DNA of 64,000 nucleotides from Lysobacter antibioticus. GTDB taxonomy: Bacteria; Pseudomonadota; Gammaproteobacteria; Xanthomonadales; Xanthomonadaceae. The stretch spans positions 1,550,105-1,614,104 of the forward strand of contig NZ_CP013141.1 of assembly GCF_001442535.1 (NCBI RefSeq). The letters are read 5' to 3'. Position numbers and translations under genes: made by a program. This document shows, in pieces, positions 40,561 through 48,658 of this stretch; position 1 is the stretch's first letter, and each line of letters opens with the position of its first letter. The notes beneath the pieces were generated by a model. The model had not been told where the DNA came from, did no database searches, and was given only the letters and a program-made list of their open reading frames with translations.

Positions 40561-42120
40561 ATGCCGGCGCCGCCCCCGCCGCGCCCACGCAAGCGGGCTT
40601 CCGCCCGCCGAACATCGCTGACCACGCTGGGCCTGGCCCTGGCGTCGTTCATGCAGGTGCTCGACATCACCATCGCCAACGTCTCGTTGCCGACCATCGC
40701 CGGCAACCTCGGCGGCAGCAGCAGCCAGGCGACCTGGGTCATCACCTCGTTCGCAGTCAGCAATGCGATCGCCCTGCCGCTGACCGGTTTCTTCACCCGC
40801 CGCTTCGGCGAGCGCAAATTGTTCATGTGGGCGACGCTTGCGTTCGTGGTCGCATCCCTGCTGTGCGGCCTGGCCAGCAGCATGGGGCTGTTGGTCACCG
40901 CGCGCGCCCTGCAAGGCTTCGTCGCCGGCCCGATGTACCCGGTCACCCAGGCGTTGTTGATCTCGATCTACCCACCGCATAAACGCGGGCAAGCGATCGC
41001 GCTGCTGGCGATGGTCACGGTGGTGGCGCCGATCGCCGGCCCGATCCTGGGCGGCTGGATCACCGACAACTACAGCTGGGAATGGATCTTCTTCATCAAC
41101 ATTCCCATCGGCATCTTCGCCAGCCTGGTGGTCGGCAGCCAGTTGCGCGGGCGCCCGGAGAAACTCGAACGGCCGAAGATGGACTACATGGGCCTGATGA
41201 CCCTGATCGTCGGCGTCGGCGCGCTGCAGGTCCTGCTCGACCTGGGCAACGACGAAGACTGGTTCAACTCGACCAAGATCGTGATCCTGGCGATCGTCTC
41301 GGTGATCGCGCTGACCGTGTTCGTGATCTGGGAACTGACCGAGCGCGACCCGATCGTCAACCTGCGCCTGTTTCGCCATCGCAACTTCGCCGCCGGCACC
41401 GCGGCGATGGTGCTGGCCTACTCGGCTTTCTTCGCGGTCGGCCTGCTGGTGCCGCTATGGCTGCAGCGCAACCTGGGCTATACGCCGATCTGGGCCGGTT
41501 TCGCCACCGCGCCGATCGGCATCCTGCCGGTGTTGCTGACGCCTTTCGTCGGCATGTACGCGACCCGTTTCGATCTGCGCATGGTCGCCAGCTTCGCCTT
41601 CATCGCCATGGCCTTCACCAGCTTCATCCGCTCCGGCTTCAACCTCGACGTCGATTTCAACCACGTCGCGATGGTGCAGCTGTGGCAGGGCCTCGGCGTC
41701 GCCCTGTTCTTCATGCCGGTGCTGACGATCCTGCTGTCGGATCTGGAGCCGCACGAGATCGCCGCCGGCTCCGGCCTGGCCACCTTCGTGCGCACCCTCG
41801 GCGGCAGCTTCGCGGCCTCGCTGACCACCTGGGGCTGGAACCAGCGCAGCACCGTCCACCACGCCCAGCTCACCGAACACATCGGCGCCTACGACCCGGC
41901 GGTGCTGCAGACGGTCGATACGCTCGGCCACGGCGACCTGCAACGCGGCGCGGTGAGTTTGAATCAGATGATTTCGCAGCAGGCCGCGCAGATCGGCTTC
42001 AACGAGATCTTCCACCTGCTCGGCATCCTGTTCCTGGCGGTGATCGTGATCGTCTGGTTCGCCAAGCCGCCGTTCACCGCCAAGCTCGGCGGCGGCGCGG
42101 CCGCGGCCGGCGGGCATTGA
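40561..42120 (+). CDS. emrB: EmrB/QacA-type DHA2 drug:H+ antiporter (probable frameshift near the start)
   Basis: Major facilitator with 14 predicted helices. The body is intact from LTTLGLALASFMQVLDITIANVSLPTIAGNLGG to the C-terminus, with motif A-like FFTRRFGERKLFMW, motif C-like GPILGGWI and the terminal VIVIVWFAKPPF. The expected N-terminus, MSATTANAGAAPAAPTQAGFRPPN, is in another frame starting at ATG 40542; the two frames meet at about 40614-40619, where one base too many or two too few would explain the break. In the intact frame the first ATGs are 40465 and 40561; 40561 is used here only to delimit the open part. Together with emrA and the outer-membrane lipoprotein it would form a tripartite pump. 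Confidence 0.85.
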   Translation: MPAPPPPRPRKRASARRTSLTTLGLALASFMQVLDITIANVSLPTIAGNLGGSSSQATWVITSFAVSNAIALPLTGFFTRRFGERKLFMWATLAFVVASLLCGLASSMGLLVTARALQGFVAGPMYPVTQALLISIYPPHKRGQAIALLAMVTVVAPIAGPILGGWITDNYSWEWIFFINIPIGIFASLVVGSQLRGRPEKLERPKMDYMGLMTLIVGVGALQVLLDLGNDEDWFNSTKIVILAIVSVIALTVFVIWELTERDPIVNLRLFRHRNFAAGTAAMVLAYSAFFAVGLLVPLWLQRNLGYTPIWAGFATAPIGILPVLLTPFVGMYATRFDLRMVASFAFIAMAFTSFIRSGFNLDVDFNHVAMVQLWQGLGVALFFMPVLTILLSDLEPHEIAAGSGLATFVRTLGGSFAASLTTWGWNQRSTVHHAQLTEHIGAYDPAVLQTVDTLGHGDLQRGAVSLNQMISQQAAQIGFNEIFHLLGILFLAVIVIVWFAKPPFTAKLGGGAAAAGGH

Positions 42121-42215
42121 TCGGGACGGATGGGGCCACGCAGCGCTTCAACATCAAGATTTCAGCATCGCTGCCGCATTCGAAACGCGACGGCGATGGC
42201 ATCGACGCCATCGAC

Positions 42216-42252
42216 GCGACAGGCCGGGTTCGCCCGGCCTGTCGCGTTTCGC
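42216..42252. terminator. Strong hairpin terminator between emrB and hoxX
   Basis: A 14-bp stem gcgacaggccgggt(tc)gcccggcctgtcgc followed on the plus strand by gtttcgcgt. It lies between convergent genes and could serve both. Confidence 0.65.
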
Positions 42253-42292
42253 GTCTTGTCCCCTAACGGCCGCAGCCGTATCGATGCCCGAC

Positions 42293-44008
42293 TCAGGCCG
42301 GCACCCGCACCGCCGGCTGCGCCACCGGCGCCGCCTCGCACACCTCCGCCGCGCACTTCAATACGAAGCGTTGCCGCGCCTCGTGGTAGCTGCGATCGGC
42401 GCCGAAGAAATTGCGATACATGTGCGCGAGTTCTTCGGCACCGTAACTTTCCAGCGGTTTGCGGCGTTCGTCGGCGGCGCGGCGCCGACGCTTGAGCGCC
42501 AACGCCTTGCGACAACTCGCCGGATCGGCCGCGCGTTCGGCGCGCTGTTCGACATGGGCGACGAAGTCGGCGGCGCTGGCGCCGAAGGCCGCATCGATCA
42601 AGCCGATGCGCTCGGCACCGGCGGCGCCGATGGGACGCAGGCCCTCGGTCAGCTCCTGGGCCAGGGTGTCGCCGACCCGACGCGGCAACAGATAGGTCCA
42701 ATACTCCGAACCGTACAGCCCACCCATGCTCTTGTAGTGCGGATTCATCACCACGCCGCGCCGCGCCCACACCTGATCCGCCGCCAAGGCCAGGATCACC
42801 CCGCCGGCGCCGGCATTGCCCTGCATCGCCGAGATCACCAGATGGCTGTCGGTCAGCACGATCTCGCGCACCAGGGCATTCATCGCCAGGATGTTGCGCC
42901 ACGACTCCAGCGCCGGATCGTTCGAGGCCTGGATGGTGTTGAGGTGGATGCCGTTCGACCACAGGTCGGCGCCGCCCATCAGCACGATCGCCCGGGTCGG
43001 GCGTTGCCGCGCCTGCAGGAAGGCGGTGCGTAACCGATCGCACTGCGCGGTCGACATCGCGCCGTTATAGAAGTCGAAATGCAGATAGCCGACCGCGCCG
43101 ACTTCGCGGTAACGGATCTGCCGGTAGCCGTGGTCGCGGCGACCGGCGACCGACATCGCCGGCCTCGACGCGCGCTCGATCACCCCTTGCATGCGCCGCT
43201 CGCCCAGCACCTGGGTCGCCGGCAGCTTGATCCCGTCCTTCTCGCGCAGATGGCTGAGCCATACCGCGCCGTCGCCGGTGGCCACGCAGACCGCGCCTTC
43301 GCGCCATCCGAGCAAGTCGCCCGGGCGGCCGCGCAGGGAACGCTCGAGATGAGCGCCGAACACTTGGCAACGCAGCCCGGCCAGTTCGGCGCGCGCGCCC
43401 GGATAGCTATCGGCGCTGCGGACCCGCGCCAGCACCGAGGCGCTGTCGAGTTGCCAGTCGATCGCGCGCTCGGACGGGCGCATCGCCGCGCGCAGGCGGC
43501 CGCGCACCTCGGCGCGGCCGTAGTCGAGCGGCTGCGGGCGATAGCCGCCCCCGGCGTAGCGTTCCACCGCCTGCAGCAAGGCGCGGATCGCGGCATCGGT
43601 GACTTCGTGCCGGTACAGCTGACTCTTGGACGCGCCGCGCATGGCGAAACCGGCGCTGGCCCAGATATCGCCGGCGTCCATCTCGGCCGCCGCCTGCAAC
43701 ACCGTCGCCCCCCAGTCGTGTTCGCCGTCGAGGATCGCCCAGTCCAGCGAGGACGGCCCACGGTCGCCGACGATGCCGGGATGGACGATCAGACAGGTGT
43801 GGTGGGTCCAGATGTCGTCGGGAATCGCCGACTTGAGCATCGGCGCGACGATCAATTGCGGCCGCTCGCGCGCGACCGCGGCACGCATCGTGTCGGCATC
43901 GGCGGCGACTTGCACGCTGACCTCATGGCCGAGATCGGTCAGCTCGACCCAGGCGCGCTGCGCAAGGCCGTTGTACGCGGTGCACAGGAACAGGATACGC
44001 AGCGCCAT
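42293..44008 (-). CDS. hoxX: HoxX-like protein (hydrogenase CO-ligand maturation; formyltransferase plus enoyl-CoA hydratase domains)
   Basis: 571 residues. N-terminal formyl-THF transferase-like domain (about 1-270) with HPGIVGDRGPSSLDWAI and DAGDIWASAGFAMRGASKSQLYRHEVTDAA; C-terminal crotonase domain with LMGGADLWSNGIHLNTI, SAMQGNAGAGGVILALAADQVWAR and GGLYGSEYWTYLLPRRVG. In Ralstonia-type systems HoxX makes CO for the NiFe site from formyl-THF during aerobic growth. Start ATG 44008 is preferred over 44020 because GGAG lies seven bases upstream. No hydrogenase or hyp gene is in the window, so the partner is elsewhere or the protein serves another role. Confidence 0.88.
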   Translation of the reverse strand: MALRILFLCTAYNGLAQRAWVELTDLGHEVSVQVAADADTMRAAVARERPQLIVAPMLKSAIPDDIWTHHTCLIVHPGIVGDRGPSSLDWAILDGEHDWGATVLQAAAEMDAGDIWASAGFAMRGASKSQLYRHEVTDAAIRALLQAVERYAGGGYRPQPLDYGRAEVRGRLRAAMRPSERAIDWQLDSASVLARVRSADSYPGARAELAGLRCQVFGAHLERSLRGRPGDLLGWREGAVCVATGDGAVWLSHLREKDGIKLPATQVLGERRMQGVIERASRPAMSVAGRRDHGYRQIRYREVGAVGYLHFDFYNGAMSTAQCDRLRTAFLQARQRPTRAIVLMGGADLWSNGIHLNTIQASNDPALESWRNILAMNALVREIVLTDSHLVISAMQGNAGAGGVILALAADQVWARRGVVMNPHYKSMGGLYGSEYWTYLLPRRVGDTLAQELTEGLRPIGAAGAERIGLIDAAFGASAADFVAHVEQRAERAADPASCRKALALKRRRRAADERRKPLESYGAEELAHMYRNFFGADRSYHEARQRFVLKCAAEVCEAAPVAQPAVRVPA

Positions 44009-44385
44009 CGCACGCTCCATGTCACGACGAAGCGTCGAATTTGTGCCATCGCATGTTCATATTCCTGAGCGGCGATCACAAATTTCTGCTGCGCCGCAGC
44101 GGGATCGCGAATTCTCGACGGCCATCGCCGTTCCAGGAAGAACTGCGGAAAACAAGTGTTTTCATTGACCGTCGCGGCTGCCAGGCTACGTTTTGCTACG
44201 GGCGACGACCGTCTGTTTTGACAGTGGCCCGGCACGCGCCGCGCCGATTCGGCATCCTCGCCGGGCGACGGCGGATCCGTTGCAAGCGCGGCGTCGGGGA
44301 CGCAACGTCGCCTGTTCTCGTCGAGCGTCCAGGAACGGCCGCGACCGCGGCCTCATCGCCCATGACGGGCTCAAGGAGAGGACTG
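44009..44385. other. Intergenic region between divergent hoxX and the Cys-rich peptide gene
   Basis: 377 bases, AT-richer than average around 44040-44220. Open frames through it lack convincing starts. It should contain both promoters; none could be assigned with confidence. Confidence 0.35.
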
Positions 44386-44601
44386 ATGTTGAAGCGCACG
44401 ACCACCAAGTTGTTCGCCACCTGCGCGTTCTGTTTCGGCATGGCGTTTTCGTTGAGCGCCATCGGCTCCGGCGGTTGCCAGAGCTGTTGGGACGCTTGCC
44501 AGGCGGATTTCGACTACTGCATCGACGCCGGCTATCCCGCGGAAAACTGCCGGGTCACCTGGCGCAGCTGCGGCATTTCCTGCGGTTGCCAGATCCCCTG
44601 A
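44386..44601 (+). CDS. Small exported cysteine-rich peptide
   Basis: 71 residues starting MLKRTTTKLFATCAFCFGMAFSLSAIGS, a good signal peptide, preceded by AAGGAG eight bases upstream. The mature part of about 43 residues contains eight cysteines (GGCQSCWDAC, FDYCIDAGYPAENC, WRSCGISCGCQIP) and is acidic, so it is probably a disulfide-stabilised secreted peptide, or a ribosomally made precursor. I do not recognise the family. The gene stands alone: 380 bases from hoxX, and no modification enzyme or exporter is adjacent. Confidence 0.75.
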   Translation: MLKRTTTKLFATCAFCFGMAFSLSAIGSGGCQSCWDACQADFDYCIDAGYPAENCRVTWRSCGISCGCQIP

Positions 44602-44861
44602 GCCGCTCTCGCGGCCGGCAGGCGCCACTACGCCTGCCGGCCGCGTTCGATGCGCAAGATCGTGATGCATCGCAGCGAAGACCGCCGCCGGCGGACCGGA
44701 CGCGGCCGCCGGAGCGTACGCCACGCGCGCGCCGAACACTCGAACAGGCGACCGGAGCGGTGTTTAGCAACGCCGATCACATCGGCACAGCGGCCGGGTC
44801 GTGGCGCCGGATCGCGGCGGTGCTATAACTCCGAGCGTCCAGTGACGGACCAGGAGCAACA

Positions 44862-45095
44862 GTGACGTTGACGCCCTCCACCGGCTTATCTCCGCAGGCC
44901 GCATCGCCTCCGTTACCACCGCTCCCGAAGCCCGGCCCCCGCCCGGATCGCCGCACTGGCCGCCATCCGCATACCCCATCGCCTGTCGGCGAACGCATCC
45001 GCCCTGCTGCGGCCGCGATCGCAGGCCTGCGCGATCACCCCATCACAGCCACCGCCGGCCCGCGCACGCCCCGGCTCTACGAGGACATGGAATGA
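44862..45095 (+). CDS. Possible small Pro-rich protein coupled to the glutaredoxin gene
   Basis: GTG start at 44862 with AGGAG five bases upstream; 77 codons (MTLTPSTGLSPQAASPPLPPLPKPGPRPDRR...), ending in an ATGA overlap with the glutaredoxin start. Composition is Pro/Ala/Arg-rich with no motif. The ribosome-binding site and exact overlap argue for a real leader gene; the composition argues for chance. The rest of the 44602-45091 interval shows no other gene. Confidence 0.4.
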   Translation: MTLTPSTGLSPQAASPPLPPLPKPGPRPDRRTGRHPHTPSPVGERIRPAAAAIAGLRDHPITATAGPRTPRLYEDME

Positions 45096-45514
45096 ACTTC
45101 AAATCGATCATGACGACGATTCTGGTCGTGGCGCTGGCGCTCGGTCTCGGCGTCGGTGCCGGTTATCTGGTCCGCAACAGCGGCCTGCTCGGCAACGGCG
45201 GAGGCGGCGGTGCGCTGGTGACCCAGGGCGATTACTCCTCGGTCTACGCCAAGGCCGGCGGCGACGTGGTGATGTACTCGTTGTCGACCTGCCCGTTCTG
45301 CAAACAGGCGCGCGCCGTGCTCGAAAAACAGAACGTCAAGTTCGTCGAACGCATCATCGACCAGGACAAGGATGCCAAGCTCGAGGCCGACGGCCTGAAG
45401 ATCAAGAGCGTGCCGACCTTATACATCGGCGACCAGAGCCTGCAGGGCTACGACGAAGCCAAGCTGGTCGAACTGATCAATGCGCACGGCAAGGCGGCCA
45501 AGCCGGCGGCCTGA
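45092..45514 (+). CDS. Membrane-anchored glutaredoxin
   Basis: 140 residues. N-terminal membrane helix (about 7-28, MTTILVVALALGLGVGAGYLV), Gly-rich linker, then a glutaredoxin fold (about 55-130) with the active site TCPFC, the cis-Pro in KSVPTLYIG and the terminal GYDEAKLVELI. A CPFC site supports dithiol or de-glutathionylation chemistry. If the helix is an uncleaved anchor with the domain outside, it would act in the periplasm (inference). Confidence 0.88.
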   Translation: MNFKSIMTTILVVALALGLGVGAGYLVRNSGLLGNGGGGGALVTQGDYSSVYAKAGGDVVMYSLSTCPFCKQARAVLEKQNVKFVERIIDQDKDAKLEADGLKIKSVPTLYIGDQSLQGYDEAKLVELINAHGKAAKPAA

Positions 45515-45559
45515 GCCCGGCGCGGTTCGACTTACCTCGCCGGCCCGGCCTCCATGGGC

Positions 45560-46150
45560 TTAGCCGGCGAGGACATGCAGGCCGCAGGCGAACGCTGCGC
45601 CGAGCAGCGTTCCGCCGATCACTTCGGCCAGGGTGTGTCGCGCCAGTTTCAGGCGCGACCAGGCCAGCAACGGCAATAGCAAGATCGCAACCGCGGCCAG
45701 CGCGGGCCGCAGCGAAAACAGCGACACCCCGGCGAACGCCAGGCTCGCCATGTGCAGGGACAGTTTGATCCAGCGATTGAGCAAGGCCGCCACGACCAGC
45801 ATCGCCGCGACCGCGAGTATCCCCTGCCCCATCGGTGCCGCGCGTTCGCGCATCCACCACCAACAGATCGCCAGCACCGCGAGCAACACCGCATACAGCA
45901 GCGGCCGCTCGCTGGGATGCGAGGCATCCACGGTCGACCACTGTCCGCTGCGCCGACGCTGGGCCACGAAGGCCCAGCTCACCAACACCGCCGCCGCGAC
46001 CGCGCACAGCGCCGACCAGAACGCCTGCGGCGCGAGCATCCGCACGCTGACCATCGTCAATACGATGAAGACCGCGAACGGATGCAGGACGATCGATACC
46101 CAACGGGCGAACCCGCCCGTGCCGCCGTGTTCGCGACGAGCGTCGCTCAC
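45560..46150 (-). CDS. PAP2-superfamily membrane phosphatase
   Basis: 196 residues with about six helices. The three phosphatase motifs are present in diverged form: RRRSGQWSTVDASHPSERP (K/R-x6-RP), LSLHMASLAFAG (the SGH-like motif with a His) and SRLKLARHTLAEVIGG (SR-x5-H-x3-D/E). Likely dephosphorylates an undecaprenyl or phosphatidyl phosphate. Its start overlaps the radA stop by four bases, so it is in the radA transcript. Confidence 0.82.
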   Translation of the reverse strand: MSDARREHGGTGGFARWVSIVLHPFAVFIVLTMVSVRMLAPQAFWSALCAVAAAVLVSWAFVAQRRRSGQWSTVDASHPSERPLLYAVLLAVLAICWWWMRERAAPMGQGILAVAAMLVVAALLNRWIKLSLHMASLAFAGVSLFSLRPALAAVAILLLPLLAWSRLKLARHTLAEVIGGTLLGAAFACGLHVLAG

Positions 46151-47574
46151 GCCGCGTCCAAGGCCTCGGACAGGCGTTCGACCGCGATCACCTCCATCTC
46201 GCCGATACGGCCGCCGCGCGGGGCGTTACCCTTGGCCACGATGGCGCGTTTGAAGCCGTGGGTCGCGGCTTCCTTGAGGCGGTCTTCGCCGTTCGGCACC
46301 GGCCGGATCTCCCCGGACAGGCCGACTTCGCCGAAGGCGACGGTGTGCTCGGCCAGGGGCTGATCGCGCAGCGACGACAGCACCGCCAACAGCACCGGCA
46401 GATCGGCTGCGGTTTCCTGCACGCGGATGCCGCCGACCACGTTGACGAACACGTCCTGGTCGCCGACCGAGATGCCGCCGTGGCGATGCAGCACGGCGAG
46501 CAGCATCGCCAGGCGGTTCTGCTCCATGCCGACCGCGACCCGGCGCGGGTTCGACAAGGGCGAGGAATCGACCAGCGCCTGCACCTCGACCAGCAACGGC
46601 CGCGTGCCTTCGCGCGTCACCATGACGCAGCTGCCCGGCTGCGGGCTACGGCTACCGGACAGGAAGATCGCCGAGGGGTTCGGCACTTCGCGCAGGCCCT
46701 TGTCGCTCATCGCGAACACGCCGAGCTCGTTGACCGCGCCGAAGCGGTTCTTGAACGCGCGCAACACGCGGAAACGGCTGCCGCTCTCGCCTTCGAAATA
46801 CAACACCGCATCGACCATGTGTTCGAGCACGCGCGGGCCGGCGATGCCGCCCTCCTTGGTCACGTGGCCGACCAGGAACACCGCGGTGCCGGTTTCCTTG
46901 GCGTAGCGCACGAGCCGCGCCGCGCTCTCGCGGACCTGGCTGACCGATCCCGGCGCGGCGCCCAGTTGTTCGGTCCACAGGGTCTGCACCGAGTCGGCGA
47001 CGATCAGCGCCGGCTTGGTCGCGGCGGCGTGTTCGAGGATGCGCTCGACACCGGTCTCGGCCAGGGCATGCACGCCGTCGAGCGGCAAACCGAGGCGAGC
47101 GGCCCGGCCGGCGACTTGCGACAGCGATTCTTCGCCGGTGACGTACAGACCCGGCAGGGTCTGGGCCATGCGCGTGATCGCCTGCAGCAACAGGGTCGAC
47201 TTGCCGATGCCGGGGTCGCCGCCGACCAGCACGACCGCGCCGTGCACCAGGCCGCCGCCGAGGACACGGTCGAACTCGCCGATGCCGGTGCTGACCCGCG
47301 ACTCCTCGCTATGGCGCACGTCCTTCAATGCGGTCACCGCGGGCGCATCGACGCGTCCGGCCCAACTCGAACGGCGGCTGGCGGCGACTCCGCCGCCGCC
47401 CGCGCCGGCCTTGGCCGCCGGTTCGACGATGAATTCGCTGAGGGTGTTCCAGCCGCCGCACTCGCCGCACTGCCCCTGCCATTTGTTGTAGTCCGCGCCG
47501 CACTCCGAACAGACGTAGGCGGTGCGGGCGGCCTTGGCGGCGGACTTGCCGGGCGATTTGGACATATTCGACAT
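46147..47574 (-). CDS. radA: DNA repair protein RadA (Sms)
   Basis: RecA-like helicase that promotes branch migration in recombination. 475 residues: N-terminal C4 zinc finger YVCSECGADYNKWQGQCGECGGW, Walker A GGDPGIGKSTLL, the KNRFG motif (FKNRFGAVNELGVF) and a C-terminal Lon-protease-like domain (NVVGGIRVQETAADLPVLLAVLSSLRDQPL...GEVGLSGEIRPV). Start ATG 47574, or three codons later at 47565. Followed by the overlapping PAP2 gene. Confidence 0.96.
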   Translation of the reverse strand: MSNMSKSPGKSAAKAARTAYVCSECGADYNKWQGQCGECGGWNTLSEFIVEPAAKAGAGGGGVAASRRSSWAGRVDAPAVTALKDVRHSEESRVSTGIGEFDRVLGGGLVHGAVVLVGGDPGIGKSTLLLQAITRMAQTLPGLYVTGEESLSQVAGRAARLGLPLDGVHALAETGVERILEHAAATKPALIVADSVQTLWTEQLGAAPGSVSQVRESAARLVRYAKETGTAVFLVGHVTKEGGIAGPRVLEHMVDAVLYFEGESGSRFRVLRAFKNRFGAVNELGVFAMSDKGLREVPNPSAIFLSGSRSPQPGSCVMVTREGTRPLLVEVQALVDSSPLSNPRRVAVGMEQNRLAMLLAVLHRHGGISVGDQDVFVNVVGGIRVQETAADLPVLLAVLSSLRDQPLAEHTVAFGEVGLSGEIRPVPNGEDRLKEAATHGFKRAIVAKGNAPRGGRIGEMEVIAVERLSEALDAA

Positions 47575-47846
47575 GGGCGGACGACTGGCAACGATGCGGT
47601 ACGAAACCGCACTGTAGCCGCTCGCCGTCGCATGCTGCGAGATTGGCCGCGCAACTCATTGATTCGCCGGGGCAAGCGCCACGGTCGGCGGATTCGCCGA
47701 GGATCGATGAGCCGACAGAACCAAAGGCGCGACGCTCCGGATGGCGCCGGCAGTCTCGCCGCCCCCACTTGAATCGATCGAACTAGCGGTCGCTGCGCCG
47801 GACGCGCCCGAAGGCCGCCCTCAGGCGGCCCCGCCATGCCGAGGGC

Positions 47847-48140
47847 TCAGGCCGCGAAGGGCGGGTGGTGCTCGGGATAGATCGCGCGCAGGTTCTGCTG
47901 CGGGATCGCCAGCAGGCCGCCGACATCGTGCGAGGCGACGATGCTGTAGCCGCGCGCATCGATGTCCTTGGCGATCGTATGCCAGTCCAGCTTCGGCATC
48001 GCCATCGAAGTGTCGATCGTCCAACCGAAGCGCAAGGCGCCGAGGGCCTTCATTTCGTCGAGCGGCAACCAGCTGTCGGCAGGTGCGACCACATAACCCT
48101 CGTCCTCACCCACCACGAATACGTCTACGCGCATTTTCAT
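47847..48140 (-). CDS. Hypothetical protein
   Basis: 97 residues from MKMRVDVFVVGEDEGYVVAPADSWLPLDEMKALGALRFG. ATG 48140 is chosen because AAGG lies six bases upstream; the open frame extends 12 codons further. Soluble alpha/beta, no signal peptide, no recognised motif. It lies 270 bases upstream of radA on the same strand; the gap between shows no other gene. Confidence 0.6.
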   Translation of the reverse strand: MKMRVDVFVVGEDEGYVVAPADSWLPLDEMKALGALRFGWTIDTSMAMPKLDWHTIAKDIDARGYSIVASHDVGGLLAIPQQNLRAIYPEHHPPFAA

Positions 48141-48658
48141 CAGTGCCTTTGCTGTATTTGCTGCAAGCCGGCGCATGGTGTCGATCGGCCCGATAAAAAA
48201 AGGTGAAGAAGGAATTAGCGATTTGCTGAAGCGCCGCCGGTTGCTGATATTGGATTCAAGTTCTATGCAAGTTGATGACAGAAACGCAGGACTCCGTGCT
48301 GCCCTGCAGCTTGACAGGGCAAGATCTCAGGCGTTGCGACGCGGGATTTTCCAAACTGAACACTACGGCCGAGGCTAAGCACATTGCGCCGTCTACCGCC
48401 GCGCCAGGGCTTCGGGTTAAATAGCCTCGACGACACGTCGATCGTTCTTGCTGAGGAAGCTGCGCTCGGCATCCGAACGCCGGCGGCCGACGATCAATCA
48501 CCGCTTCAAGGCCCCGTTTTTTGCGGGAGCCGCTCTGGGGAGAGCACCAACGACACGCACGCATTCGGACCGACCGTGTCCCGTCTCGGTTCGTGCGTGC
48601 GTCATCGCCAAGGTGACCATCCGTTTCCATCGAAACGTCTACACACAAGGAACCCGCC
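48141..48658. other. Intergenic region, no gene seen
   Basis: 518 bases, AT-richer around 48190-48280. Frames open across 48384-48662 have no ribosome-binding site or recognisable product. It must contain the promoters of the flanking divergent genes. Confidence 0.35.

Noticed and set aside
44041..44385. Upstream extension of the Cys-rich peptide ORF to 44041
   Set aside because: The internal ATG at 44386 has a strong ribosome-binding site and is followed at once by a signal peptide; the upstream part has neither.
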